DNA from: Glossina fuscipes
Lineage: Eukaryota; Arthropoda; Insecta; Diptera; Glossinidae
DNA: 64,000 nt
Assembly: GCF_014805625.2 (NCBI RefSeq)
Contig: NW_023998432.1
Span: 682,001 to 746,000, forward strand
Direction of reading: 5' to 3'
Both the position numbers and the translations under genes were made by a program. Every line of letters starts with the position of its first letter. The stretch's first letter is position 1. This document shows, in pieces, positions 39,921 to 52,454 of the stretch. The notes beneath the pieces are model-generated. The model was given only the letters and a program-made list of their open reading frames with translations, was not told the DNA's origin and made no database searches.

Positions 39921-42900
39921 TATTGCCCATCTCGTAAAAAAGAGAGAAGCAATTTACTTACTTTTAACACTTTCATGGGCGGTGCAAATTTCAGTGACGA
40001 CCAAAAATTGAATGTCAATTTATTTTAAAATTAGTTATAATATCCGAAATTTTGTAAGAGTAGATCGTAAATAGAGAAGATCATATTTTAACCGCTATCT
40101 ATAACGAGTGCTATTTATGTCATTTCGCATCACATTTTCAACTCAGATCACAGAAATGCTATAGGAGGGGACATGAGGAAAAGGAACTGTGGGAGAACTT
40201 GCTCTCTCTTTCTAGCGCTCAGAAATCTAGGAAGTTTATGCCGTTTTAAGTAAATTTTTAAATACAAATGCAAGCACACAAGAGTTATATAAAATTAAAT
40301 GAAACATAATTGTCCCCAAATGGAAAGTCTAGCGCGTTTACGCGCGCAATGCAAACGTATGCTTTAGCATTTAGGTCTGCGAACGTCTAAAGGAATTATA
40401 TATAATATAACCTTCATTTTAGCGCGTGTAACTAATCGTTTATATAATACAAGCATCACAAATGGTTTTGCGTAACTGAAATTGCTTAAGTTGTCAAGTT
40501 TAAAACAAGAGAGTAAAAATGTTATTATCAAGCAAGACCGCTCATCAAATACCTTCTACCCTTTCAAATAACACATTTATTCCGTTAACCTTCAAATTAA
40601 AGATTATACTTTGTTTTCATACGAACGAACACTTCTCACGGGAGCCGTGATATGAAAAGAGTTCGAAGACGCGAATTGGTGTAAACTTGGTCTAAGCTTA
40701 ACGAAAGTAATATCCTGATCAAAGGTCTCACTATTCTTTATTTATTTTCGTTATAAATAAGAATATGTTTTATGGGAATTCTAATATTGAGTGGGATCCA
40801 AAAAATAGCACCATACGATCTTACCTAGTTACATTCAAAATTAACGCGAATAACTGTTCTGGACGGATTTTCGCCATAAAATATCAAAGCTTGCTCCTTT
40901 GGACTTTGCATAAGGACTTGCACTTTGTAAGAACAGTTGTTTTGGACAAAGGATCAATTTATCGATTTATCTGACTGAAATTTTTCGGTTTATTATAATA
41001 TATTAAAATAATATTAATATGCGAATTTTTTAGAGAAATTTTGTAAATCGCAATGGCAGTATCTTCAGAATTTCGAACACAATGAATAAAAATTAGACAG
41101 ACTGTCGGGACAATCAGACAGATTCAGAAAACGATACGTTCGACAAAAGTAAACACATCCTGTTCGACAAGTGTGGTAGTATCAGTATTATTATTAATTA
41201 AGCCAAAGGAAGAAGAATTTCTCAGGGTGAAGTCTTCAAGCACTAGTATATCTAAGGTAACGCACCTGAAATTTTAGCCCACACGACCATTGAGTTGTAC
41301 GATATTTTTTTTATACTGTGTGAATAATATTTATAAGATTTATTAGCAATAGAAAAAAAAAAAAATGTTTTATACTTTATGTACGTTTTATTATCTTTAT
41401 TTCTTTTTTTTTTGTTTTTTTTTCAAGACCCCTATATATATTAGGTATATGAATAAATTCTTAGTGTTTTCCAGTTGTTATTTCTTAATTTGCGTTCTTT
41501 TGTATTTTATACACATTTGTTTATCTCTTATCCATATCCTTAATCCAAAGCTCACTTTTTTTAATCAAAGTCATAATTTACCTCGTTTTTTTATTAATTG
41601 CATTCAATTCTGTTTGCTTCTTTTTTTCGAAAGTAAATCACTCACAAAGAGCTTCATTCGTACGTCTCACTTGTTCTTTTATTCTTTCCTTTGCTTCTCT
41701 TGCAAACAAAGAAGAAAGAAAAAATTTTTTTTTTAAATTTCAATTTCAAGTAAAATCAATCAATCAATCATTGTGTATTCAATTTTACAAATAGACGCTT
41801 GCGCGTTTAATTTAATTTTTGACAAAATAAAACCCAAGTAAAAATCTTGTATTGGCTTTCCTCTGAATCATATATGTTTCCCGCTTGCTGTAAATAGATG
41901 AAAATCATTTAGTATATATTTACTTTTATAACTCGCGACTCAGTTTCGTAACATAATAGTTACATGTTCTGTTGCAGAATAAGTGTACATGTAAATACTC
42001 TATTGATAAAATTCTTAGGTATGTGCATTGAAGGTATCATAAGGTATACATATGCTCTAAGCAACTTCACAGAGACATTGCAAAGCACAAGAAACTTTTT
42101 CTGTCTACTTTGATCGGAGTTCTTTACGCACATTCGTTCGGAATACCAAAATTGATACAAAATTAGAACAAATACAACAAGAATACACATTGTTTTCTTT
42201 CCGATCGATCGGTCCTTCGACTCATCTTAACACCAAAATATATCCCTAAGACAGGAAACTAAGCATTAGGTATATTTTTATACTTATCTGTGCAAAAGTT
42301 TCAACAGTTTTTCATCAATAAAAGAATTTTAATTTCATATTTTTGTATCTGTAGTCCTTTAATAATTCAGCATAAAAATATTAATGAACGGATTCATCGA
42401 ACAATAGTTTGGCATAGTCGATATTTGGGTGAGTAATTAATGTTTTCGCTCAACTTTAAAGCTTTACTTTAAACCGCTTTTTCTTGTTTGTTGAATAGCG
42501 TGGAATTTCATCCTTAAAATTTAAATTCAGTTAAATAACCAAAATTGGAGATATTTCATTTTTAAAACGCGATAAAGAATTTTCGTTTTAGCTTTTATTT
42601 CTTCTGCACGTGCATTCATATATGTACGCATTTTTTAACTAACCACAAACGCAGGTAAAGCGTAATGCTCAGGTTACGGCCGTAATTCGATATAAAGGAC
42701 AATTTTAAGCAAAATAATAGTATAAATTTAAATTAGTCTTTAATTTGTTTAACTTGTACACAATCACTTCTGACGCATATAAGCAAATATTAAGTGTTTA
42801 AGTGTGAAAAGTTTTTCAATACGATGACTTGAGAATTGCCAGAGAAACACTAGTCCTCGATCTTATGGTGATTGAGAAAACTCTTTCTAATCGAAACATG

Positions 42901-44455
42901 TTCGTTTCATTAAAATCATCAAGCTTAAAGTCCCTAAGTTCGAAAATAAAAACTCGAAAAGTAAAATTGAAAAGAAAGAGAAAAGAAAACAGGAGGAAAA
43001 AACAAAAAAAAAAAAGAAAAGAAAAACAAATGAAAGCAAGCCATTTAATTTCTTGGAAGGACATCTTCGAATAAAATCCGCATCAAAGAGATGAATTCAA
43101 TGTTCATGAATTTGGTTCAGTTTTATGAAAATATCACAATCAAAGTAATTGAAGGAAGTGAAGAATTTTTGAGTTCTTCTTTTTTCTGAAAAAGTAAATC
43201 ACAAACACACGAAATCTAAAGTAAAAAATGAAAAAAATTTGAAAAATATTCAAACAATTGCAATAAATGGCAAAACTTTTTACCAACAACATTAACAACA
43301 ACAACAAGCCCAGCAAACTGAAAAGAACAATTATGAAGAATCTTTGAAAAGAAAACAAGAAAAAAAAATTAAATAAAAAGATAAAGAAAGAGAGAGGGCA
43401 AACAGCTATCTATGCTCTACCATAAGACTGAAGTTAGTAGAAACACTCACAGTCTCTTACGCATACAAACACAGTTAAACGAAAAGTTTTTGCATTTTTT
43501 ATTTTTTTTATTTACTAACTTGCTTTATTTTGTATTTTCTTTGATTTTTAATTCATAAAAGTTTCATAAATTAAATGCATAGCACACATCGCCACTTACC
43601 AAACACGCACAAAGGGCAAAAGAGAATAAATAGTTTATTTATTGGTGCACAATAAAAATGCATTAATGCATATACACATTACGCACTAGTATAAGAAATA
43701 ATATTGAATTCTAAGAAGTTAAGTAAGTAAGTCAAGCGTAGAATAAAAATAAAAATTAAGAAAAAAAGGAATGGAAAAAGAAAGAGAAAAATTATAGTTA
43801 AAGGAAAAAGCTCCAATCACAACAACTTGTGCAATATTTACGGGAGTAATTTAGAATTATTTTGTATGCGAACTTATATAACTCAGAAGCTTTGATATAA
43901 AATGCAGCTCTTGCAATCAATAAGCACTAATCGAAAAGGAGAACTAAAAATATGGCGTAATACAAAGCAGTCTTAAATTAAATCTTCCATGCATCGTGCA
44001 ATGAAAGCAAAAAATAATTAATTTATTGCTGCTTCAGGGATTGGAGTGAAAATACGTTTGTAACTTTTTTTTTTTTTTTTTGCAAATACCTAGAACACTT
44101 ATAAGGCTATAAATAACAAAAGGTCTAATTTCTCGATTTAGCCCTATAGTTCCATTTTTTTATACGTACATGTTATGTACATAGTCCTCATAAAAGTTAT
44201 ACTTGTCTGGTTGCTTTGGTCCTATTATGCATCACAAAAGACGTCAAACCGATATCGTTCACATAGGCGGCATCCTACTTCGTTTAGTAATCACCGTTGG
44301 CGTATCCGACTGCTTTTACGATGCTGCTTGTGATTCCATTATGACTCTGGCTCTATTTAAATGTTTCCATCTGTGTGTCTAACTGTTTTCGGGCAACGCC
44401 AATGTGTTAGATAAACTACACTAGTAGTACAGTTAATTGCCAGTTTTGGTGATAA
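39921..44455. other. Unassigned AT-rich stretch
   Basis: No gene recognised. The longest frames (41365-41736 plus, 42816-43064 minus, 42829-43074 plus) are low-complexity translations of T-rich or A-rich DNA. A short AATC repeat lies at 41756-41771 and a T run at 44067-44081. Confidence 0.5.
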
Positions 44456-45186
44456 TACATCGAACCTTTTATAAGAGACGGTATATTGGAGGACACCCAA
44501 AACATAACATGACCCGATTCAATAAATATATGTTCGAGTTCTTTTCAGTTAATTTTTTTGCTATATTGCTACCATGGACAAATTTTTATCATAAAGATTA
44601 GATCTTCTCGATCCTAATTTGATACCCTTAAATTTTATATATACATCATGCTACGAATTAATTTTCATTGCGAAATATCAAATATAGGATAGGCTTTTCT
44701 TGGTAACCCCTATATGTGTTGGAGTCTTAAACATATAATTACGTGGTCGAAATTCCCTAGGGTTCATTTTTTTGCGACAAAACTGAAAACCGAGAAACCA
44801 ATGTCCAAACACTATTACTCAGCGGGTTTTGTTCAAAATTTTTGTAAATTGCAATTTCTCTTTCCATATAACGACTTTCCAAAAGAAGCCTTCATATATG
44901 GAATGTTCGAAATAGTTTTTCGATCCGAACCATTTTCAACCGCGTTGGTTCTTGGGCCAAAGCGCCTAATTGTACTAAATTTCATCAAAATATCTCGTGA
45001 ATTGGGACCTGTAGATTGAACACAAAAATACAGTGACAGGCGTTAGACAGAGGCACTGACAGGCAGACAGATAACATTAGATCGGTTCAATGAAAAGCGG
45101 ATATATATCATGTTCTTCTAGGTGTTATATACATCAGCACAAACTTTATATACTCTTATACCATAAGTGGTGTAAGGTATAAAAAT
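44455..45186 (+). repeat. Dispersed repeat family R2, long copy
   Basis: The segment ends CCATAAGTGGTGTAAGGTAT followed by AAAAATAGG, and shares GAATTGGGACCTGTAGATTG plus the GACAGGCAGACAG-rich block with 17397-17500. A 101-codon plus frame (44714-45019) lies wholly inside and has no domain I recognise, so I treat it as repeat DNA. Class unknown; limits approximate. Confidence 0.5.
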
Positions 45187-48095
45187 AGGTGAGGAGTACT
45201 TACAATGTTTAAAAATCTAGAGATGAATAAATAATTTCAAAAAAGTATGGTCTACATAATACAATTAGGGGTTTCATAATTTTTTTCCTTTATATCAAAC
45301 TTACGTGCCTGATCTTAATTACAAAAAACCTGCCTATAAGTTCATTCGCAATTGTTAAGAAAGACATATTTAGAATTCTACCGTTTCGTGTATATGTCTA
45401 ATAGCTAATACACGCCTACGCTGACGATGTCTTTTTCTGATCAAGCACATCAGCTTGTTTGTATTTGCAAATAGTGGACCCAATATTATTATATATCCAG
45501 AACCGCTCAGTTTGGCTTGAACGATTGCGATTCACGTGTATGTCATTGTTACCCAAAAAGTTCGTAAGTAAAATGTAAAGCTAGGAAAGGCTTGCACGTC
45601 GCGCTCTAAACGAGAAGAGGGAATAAACACCGCGCCCTTATTAGCTAGCGCATTTATTGATATGTTGTAAAAATGGAGCATATGAAAAAGAGCTTAATGT
45701 CTGCAGTAAACTTGAATACGAGTTTATAAAGTTTGATATCGTTTTTGCAGATAAGGATGTAACATATCAGTCATTAATTCCTGAGATTTGCATATGGCTG
45801 TCGGCGCAAGTAAAAAACTTCACATTAAATCCATCAAAAAATCAATTTAAGGGCGGTCAATATGCGCATCTCATTTAGTTTATTTGTTTACGAACTAGCG
45901 ACAATGCTTTTATAAAAATTAACTTTGAAAAAAAGTCCTAATAATGTATGTTGATTAAAAACATTGATTTTTGATAGGAAAGAATACCGCTTAAACTCGG
46001 TATTCGTTTGAGAAATCCTATGCCAACTCCTGCTCCTCCTCGTCCATCCAATATCATTGAATATGAAAATTTAGTTCTTTTCTTTTTTCTTCAAGATCAC
46101 AGTGATGTGTGTAAAAGAATCGATCATAACTGAATATAATTTTCTTGTTTATTGACCTTTTAGTAAGTTCATTGTATGTAAGGTGGGGTGGGTGTCCAAG
46201 CTAGTGATCCTTTCACACCCAGTTGAAAGGAAGAAATAAATTAATTTTATGCTCAATGTAATCTTTATTATTCTTAAATTTTTTTTGCTTTGTGCTAGTA
46301 TACTTTACGTATTTTTCGCACATATTGACTTGGACTTTTTCCTACATTTCTATCAAAAAGTATTATATTTTACTACCAAATTTTATGTAATTCTATTCAA
46401 TAAAAATCAAAAGTATTTCTTTAAAATATTCAATAATACTCAGCAACATATTTCCAATAATATATACGTCAATGGTCATAAGAGTAATAAGTAAAGCATC
46501 TAACAACAGAAAAAAATCTGTTAATTAAAAGTACAATAAAGCATAAAACGACCGCATATCTCATGGCATACGGTCATCTAATACTTGTTTGACGGCCGAC
46601 GTATATATTCTAATGCCTTACTATTTGTAGCTTCAAGAAATACCAATTATTATTTCTGATGGAGGATTAATTGCTTGACTTTGATATCTTTGTCTATCAT
46701 CAGTCGTTTACTTGGAGAATATTACGATATTATATATTAACGGATTCTAAACACTCATCTGTAGTGACTATCAATTAAATATTTGGGTTAATTTTCTAAC
46801 TTTAAAGTTGAAAGGTACCCTAAGAATACGTAAGACATTTCAGGAAAGTCTATAAAACTGGCACGTATCAGCGATCTACGGACATATTAATAAAATTTTA
46901 ATTCCATTTCCCTCATTACATGCCGTCACAAGTGCAACTTGTCGCTGCAATTGCAGCTTTCAAGGTAAAGTCGACATATTGCTCAACCTGTCTGTTGCTC
47001 TTGCAACATCCACGTTCACAACATTTGGCATATATTTTAGATAAGTCCGATTAACGAGAATACATGACACACAATTTGTTGCAAATGATACATGAAATTG
47101 TTGCTAATGCCCAGAATGACTTGCAGTGGATCGTTCCCGAATATAATTTTTCCCAAGGTTAGCGGGCACAGTTAAACTACCTCTTACTAATCTTAACGAG
47201 GAAAAAACTTCTTTTTTTTTTTGCTAGCTGCGAAACTTTTTTTCTTCTTTAGTATCATATATCACAATCAGAGGATGTCCCCTATGCCAATCACAGCAAA
47301 GCTCGGGTGAGAGTGTCCGCAACATAGTGAGTGCGAGCATCAATTCGTATGTGCTATGCCGTTACCGACCGAGCACGCATTATAGCTGCGACCAAGTATG
47401 GTCAAACCGCTCTTAAATGTGTACCCGCGTACATCGAATTAGCAGTCGTTAAACTAATTGAAACCAATTTATGGTAATCTTAAGGGGCGGTAAAATTAAT
47501 AAGGAGCAGCAAAAGCTGGCAAAGGGCAAATCAATTGGTTCTAAAGCCTAGCAAGCAATAATTTCGTTTTCTTTTTATCGATTTAGCTCTGCCTGACCAT
47601 CCGTCTATATTATATCTGCCCACCAGGTTTTGCGTTAAAAATTAAGATCCCAACTTTCGAGATGCTTTGATGAAATTTGCTCACGCCATTTCTATAGGCA
47701 CGCCCTGCATGAAGCCGTATTGTAGAGAAGTTGTTAGATGTAAAAAAGTTTATTATTCTCAATATTGCTGGATAAAACTTACCGAGAAATAGTTGGTGGC
47801 GCATTAAACGCATGTAGGGAAGTTTATATAAAAAACCGCAGTTTTTGGAGCACCTGACCGACAATCATGTTTGCAAAGAGTGATGATTTAAAGAATGATA
47901 ATTTATTTATTGTATTAAATTTTTTTTATTGTTTACAATAAATTTATCGTTCCGAATTTGGAACGCGTTCCCATGAAAAGTACAAATTTATATATGAACT
48001 AGATTGATAAAGGATATATTACATTCTTGCGGGCCCTGCTTTGAAAGGACGTTATATGAATGAGTGACTGAATTAAACAGACTGGTGTAGGTTTC
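45187..48095. other. Unassigned AT-rich stretch
   Basis: No gene recognised. Frames of 73-84 codons (45657-45878 plus, 46249-46494 plus, 47610-47864 minus) show no domain. The last probably lies in old repeat DNA. Confidence 0.45.
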
Positions 48096-48559
48096 TTAAC
48101 GCTAGAAGTATCACACCAGTCAAAATGACTGGTTTTGTAATTTAATTTAAAATTTTCTACTTTCGCGCAACAATGACGTCACTTTTGCACCGATGGCTTA
48201 AGAAATAATATAATGAATATAAATTTTCTTTTTTTATGTAACGAATACAAAATAATTTTGTATGATGACTACTTATAACAGCACCGGTCAAAATGACAGC
48301 TACTTCTTAAAATGCAAAATCACCCTGCAATTTAAAATTTTTATTGCGATGATAATTATGAGGGAAAATCAGAATCGATCATAATGCTAATGCAACATCT
48401 AATGCGTTCCTGCCCGCATTCATTCGAAAATGTACTTAATCATTCATTTAGATCTGGAGACGTAGAATGTGTTACGAACACTGCACTTATATTTTATAAT
48501 AATATAATAAATAATAATAAAATAGTTATATAAACTATAATAAAATTTATTTTTATAAG

Positions 48560-48735
48560 CCCTGAAAGTAGCAAAACGATTGAAAATCTTTGGAATTTTG
48601 GAAAACCTGAACGATATAGGAATGGAATGCTCCGATATCGAAGATTATTAACGCTATGACTGTGAGGATGGATCAGAGGAAATTGAAAATGATGTATGCG
48701 GTATCCAAGATGAAATTTTTAATAATAAAAATAAG
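48560..48735 (+). pseudogene. piggyBac-like transposase, N-terminal acidic fragment
   Basis: One frame gives ENLNDIGMECSDIEDY, a TAA stop at 48650-48652, then RYDCEDGSEEIENDVCG. Acidic, serine-rich N-termini of this kind are usual in piggyBac-type transposases. It lies just left of the LINE insertion and belongs with the fragment at 54424-54780. Assigned mainly by position between piggyBac ends; the sequence alone is weak. Confidence 0.55.
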
Positions 48736-48741
48736 AAAGTA

Positions 48742-48860
48742 TTATTATTTTTATTATTATTGTTATAATTTTAGACTAATGAAATAAATTCTTAGACTAA
48801 AAAAAAAGACATTGAGCACTAGCAACACAGGCTATCAGCTCTAATTTAAATAAATGTACA
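48742..48860 (-). other. LINE 3' UTR and TAA-type tail
   Basis: On the minus strand it contains AGCCTGTGTTGCTAGTG, a T run, TTAGTCTAAGAATTTATTTC, ATTAG, then ATTATAACAATAATAATAA and a tail of A/T triplets ending at the target duplication. The order of blocks is the same as the 3' ends of the SINEs at 19825-20014 and 59860-60049. Confidence 0.78.
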
Positions 48861-49300
48861 TTAGATAATGAGTGTAGTAGTATTAATGAAGTAATATATA
48901 GAATTGATATTCGATTCTGAAGCTGACTGTAGAATGTCCAAAGGGTTAATCGTTCCAAATGCAATACTCCAAGTCAAGGAAAACTTAAGGCAGCCGCAGA
49001 CAATGTGCTTTATAGTGAGAGCTTGTCCACAACTGCAGATTGGGAAAGAAGACTTCTTCAAGATCCATTGGTGAGTTGCAATTGTTTGAACAAGGCGAAT
49101 TCTCGAAAATGTTTGGATCTTGGTTTTCTGAACATTTGTTGGATATAAGGGTGGAGTTAATTGAGGGTTAATGGAAGAGCAGTGTTGATGATGGTATTGT
49201 AAATTTCCTTCTGCAATATTCTCTTTAACTTTTCTTCCAATGTATCTTTGAAGATCCAACTTTTCCATGACATCATCCATAATTAGAGGAGCAGAAACAG
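48861..49300 (-). pseudogene. LINE ORF2 C-terminus with cysteine/histidine motif
   Basis: Continues from RNase H after the frameshift: AKDAVSAPLIMDDV, then TFSRIRLVQTIATHQWIL and CSCGQALTIKHIVCGC, the C-x-C...H...C zinc-like motif common at the end of non-LTR ORF2 proteins. It runs to a stop at 48861. The segment beyond it to 48742 is the 3' UTR. Confidence 0.8.
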
Positions 49301-49690
49301 CATCCTTTGCCACTCGATGTGACTTGGTACCCATAACATTTTAATTTTTCCATCGGGTGTTGTTATTATATTTCTTAGTTTGTTGATGGTGCTCCATCTC
49401 GAAGTCGAAGGATTCCGTATAGCTTGTAATACAGACAAACTGTCGGTAATAATGACGGTTTTGAGTTTGCTTTTATGGGCAAGGTTCACAGCGTGAAGGA
49501 TAGCTTTGGCTTCGGTTGTGAAAGCTGAAGTACTTTCGTGACATATGTGGTTGACAAGAACCCGTCCTGCAGCGTCTACCACCGCAAAAGCGGGAGGCAG
49601 ACCAGAAGATTTTGAGCCGTCTGTGTAAAAAAGATACCAACCAGTACTCTCCAATACTTGGGTTTTTTCAGCTATTAGATTTCTGAAGAC
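49283..49690 (-). pseudogene. LINE RNase H domain
   Basis: Reads WYLFYTDGSKSSG (first aspartate), TTEAKAILHAVNLA (glutamate), VIITDSLSVLQAIRN (second aspartate) and MLWVPSHI (histidine region). Thus all four RNase H signature positions are visible. Just after PSHI a frameshifting deletion removes the G-N-E-x-A-D segment, and the reading moves to VAKDAVSAPLI. In active elements it removes RNA from the RNA-DNA hybrid. Its presence separates this element from jockey or CR1 types. Confidence 0.87.
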
Positions 49691-49701
49691 GTAATTTGGA
49701 G

Positions 49702-49801
49702 NNNNNNNNNNNNNNNNNNNNNNNNNNNNNNNNNNNNNNNNNNNNNNNNNNNNNNNNNNNNNNNNNNNNNNNNNNNNNNNNNNNNNNNNNNNNNNNNNNN
49801 N
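49702..49801. other. Assembly gap (100 N)
   Basis: Exactly 100 N, the customary placeholder for a gap of unknown length. It falls between RT and RNase H of the LINE, so it is probably a repeat-collapse problem. True LINE length is therefore uncertain. Confidence 0.97.
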
Positions 49802-50349
49802 AAAGAGCAGTCTTTCAAAATCCAGGGAGCTTTAACACCAAAAGAGCGGGAAATTTTTAAGGGAATGCTCAATTCCTTTGCGACGCACAAACAATGGTCA
49901 ATTGCAGATGGTGACTTTGGAATTTTCTTCGCAATAATAATCTTTCTTACGTCATCACCGAGAATGGATTTGTTTGAATTAAGAATCTTGGGGACTATTT
50001 TATCTTTTAACTCATACAGTCTATTTTCCGGTTTAAGGATGTTGATATTAGATTTGAAGCTATTGCCATAAATTATCAAAGCATAGTCAATCTTGCTTAA
50101 CACAAGCATTTTCATAAGATAAGCAATAGTGTTAATATGCGCATGGCTTCTCCAAGCAACCTACTGTATGAAATTCACTCTTGTTAAAATAGAGCTTTTT
50201 AACCGAAGACAGTGTGCTTTCCAACGATAATTGTTGGAAAAAGTGAGCCCGAGAATATGCAGCGTCTGCACGTTTAGTACTGGTAAGCCATTAATATACA
50301 TTAGTAGATTTCCTGCATCGCACATTTGTTTTCGACAAATGTGCATTTT
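49802..50349 (-). pseudogene. LINE ORF2, RT thumb and connection region
   Basis: In-frame continuation of the RT reading: MHICRKQMCDAGN...LHILGLTFSNNYRWKAH...NFIQ, a TAG at 50161-50163, then AWRSHAHINTIAYLMKMLVLSKIDYALIIYGN...VPKILNSN and onward into the 100-N gap at 49801. The LGL-F...W and IDYALIIYG patterns fit the thumb region of non-LTR RTs. Confidence 0.8.
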
Positions 50350-51789
50350 TTAAGATTTTTGTATGGAAATTTTAGGCCCTGACGAGTTTGCCCATGCGGA
50401 GATCTCTCGTCCAACAGATTCGAGGATATTGATTGCCTTCGTGTTATCTTTTTCTTTTGTAAAAATGTATACATCGTCCTCGTAGAAACAATGTTCCACT
50501 CTTGGTACACGGCAAAGAATTTTGCTAATTTCGTTGAAGACGATCTGGAAAAGCATGACAGAGAGAGGAGATCCTTGCGGAATGCCATTCATTAGCGGAG
50601 AGGAATCAAAGAGATGATTGTTGATTCTAACTTTGAACCGCCGATGCGACATGAATGATTTGATGTAGTTGAAGAATTTGGGTCCAATATTCCATGATTT
50701 CAAGAATCTTAAAATAACGTGTAGACCAACACTCTCAAATGCTTTTTCGAAATCAATCGAGAGCATTCTTACATGATTTCGTTTGGAAATTGCTTTGCTT
50801 GTAAAACAATCAATATGTAACAGAGCGTCGATGCACCCTCTATTCCGCTTCAAACCAACTTGTTGCTTTGTTATCAGGTTCTTGGATTCAAGAAACCAAG
50901 ATAATCTAGATGTTATAATCTTTTCCAATACCTTTGAGAGGCAAGATAAAAGAGAGATTGGGTGATAGTCCGATGCGATGGAAACATTTTTTGACTTTGG
51001 AATTGGAAAAACTGCTGCCAGTTTCCACATGTAGCGTATATGGCCAGTCAAAAATACCGTATTATGTAGATCCAGTAATTTCTTTTTACTAGATTTAGAC
51101 ATAGCGCTGATCATTTGGTGTGAGATGCGGTCTAGACCAGGTGTCCTGCTCTTCAAATTGGAGAGACAACTTTCAAGTTCTAAGGTGGATATGCAATTTT
51201 CCGGGAACATGACACATCTATCAATATTATTTGAAAGAGATATTCGAGTCCTTTTATTTTCGATGAAAGCACTGGAGAAGTTGCTGTCAGAAGAGTACTC
51301 GCACCACATTCGTCCAAAGTAATTAGAAATATCATGTGCGTCAGTTAAAGTTCCATTGGGAGTATAGATGGCAGAAATTTCGTTCGTGTTCATATTTCTG
51401 TAAATTCTTTTCGAGAAAAGTTCAAAACTAAGACCCTTTGATTTTCGTAATTCCTTCCTGAATAGAGCGTTGGCCTTTTTGTATAATAACAAATGATCAT
51501 GATCAGGAAATTTCTTAAAGCGGTGCCATACATCCATTTTATTTTTCCTCAAAAGCGAAAGCGTGTTGTTCCGCCAAGGAACCATAGCCCGTTGAAAAGA
51601 GCTGTTGGATTGAGGAAAAGAAGGATGAGCAGCCGTGCGAATCGCTTTAGTCATAATAGCAGCATCATGGTTGCAGTTCCCTTTAAATGGCTTTGAATTC
51701 AAAACTGACTCCACCTGTTTGGAGTAGTTGATCCAATCCGCTTTATCTAGAAGTAATTTGGCCTGTTTTGCTGGAGTAACAGAAGACAT
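50350..51789 (-). pseudogene. LINE reverse transcriptase (ORF2 core)
   Basis: A 479-codon open frame from the ATG at 51789. After a linker, the RT blocks appear in order: LKSRTPGLDRISHQMI, KLAAVFPIPKSKN, YHPISLLSCLSKVLEKI, KQQVGLKRNRGCIDAL, MLSIDFEKAFESV (motif A, aspartate kept), MNGIPQGSPLSVMLF, and CFYEDDVYIFT (motif C). The usual residue before DD is A (YADD); here it is E. The frame ends at a TAA (50350-50352), but homology continues in the same frame past it (CDAGNLLMYINGLP, LGLTFSNNYRW) to another stop at 50161. Best preserved part of the element but inactive as a whole. Confidence 0.92.
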
Positions 51790-52121
51790 TGAAAGTTTAA
51801 GATCGATTATGATTGGAAAGTGATCACTATTATGTAGATCAGATCATCAGAAATAGACCAGGACACCAAAGGAAGAAGTGATGGAGAGCAACATGTTAAA
51901 TCAATATGTGAAAAAGTATGATGAGTTGAGAAGTGCGTTGGTTTTCCATCATTTAAAACGCAAAGGTTGATTTGAAAAAAGGCCTTTTCTAAAACAGTAC
52001 CGCGAGTGTTGTTCACTGTTGAGCCGCAGATGGTATTCCAGCTGTTGAAATCGCCGCATATTATTAATGGGGGGGACAATGCGGAGAATCAATTGTAGAA
52101 TTCTTGCTGAGAAAACGATTG
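51628..52121 (-). repeat. Duplicated LINE segment, copy in register with the RT ORF
   Basis: This 494-bp segment (endonuclease C-terminal half plus linker) recurs at 52414-52884, with scattered mismatches. This copy has an extra AGATC-like insertion near 51841-51846 that shifts the frame between the endonuclease and the RT. Confidence 0.9.
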
Positions 52122-52454
52122 CGAAGGTGGAATATAGAGCGAAAGCACTGTAAATTTTATATTTAACATTATTTGTATCGCTACGGCTTGTATATTTGAG
52201 CTTAAATTTATGCGTTTGTGAGGTATACTTGATTTTATAAAAACACCTACTCCTTGTTTGGAATATTAATTTTGATCAGCATTCGTGAAGTATCCAGTAT
52301 ATGATTTGGGTGGAATAGGATTAAAAGAGCTTCTACAATGGGTTTCTTGAAGCGATGAAAAGGTTGGATTAAAATCATTTATGAGTGTACGGAGCTCATT
52401 AAAATTATTAATAAGCAGCCGTGCGAATCGCTTTAGACATAATAGCAGCATCAT
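51800..52454 (-). pseudogene. LINE AP-type endonuclease domain, broken
   Basis: Minus strand. INNFNELRTLINDFNPTF then SLQETH (the catalytic glutamate region of EEP/APE nucleases), a stop after TNADQN, VGVFIK, YIPPS, ICGDFNSWN (catalytic D and N), RGTVLEK, LNDGKPTHFS and SHIDLT. The SDH block is shifted out of frame here but reads SDHFPI in the second segment copy. In active elements it nicks genomic DNA to prime reverse transcription. Confidence 0.85.

Noticed and set aside
41365..41736. 123-codon plus frame rich in F, L, Y, S
   Set aside because: Low-complexity translation of T-rich DNA with poly-F runs; no sign of selection on protein.
42816..43074. Opposed 81- and 82-codon frames (K/R-rich and F-rich)
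   Set aside because: Mirror-image translations of an A/G-rich tract; low complexity.
44714..45019. 101-codon plus-strand frame
   Set aside because: Lies inside repeat R2 and has no domain; most likely non-coding repeat DNA.
50301..50588. 95-codon minus frame
   Set aside because: Out-of-frame shadow of the LINE reverse transcriptase.
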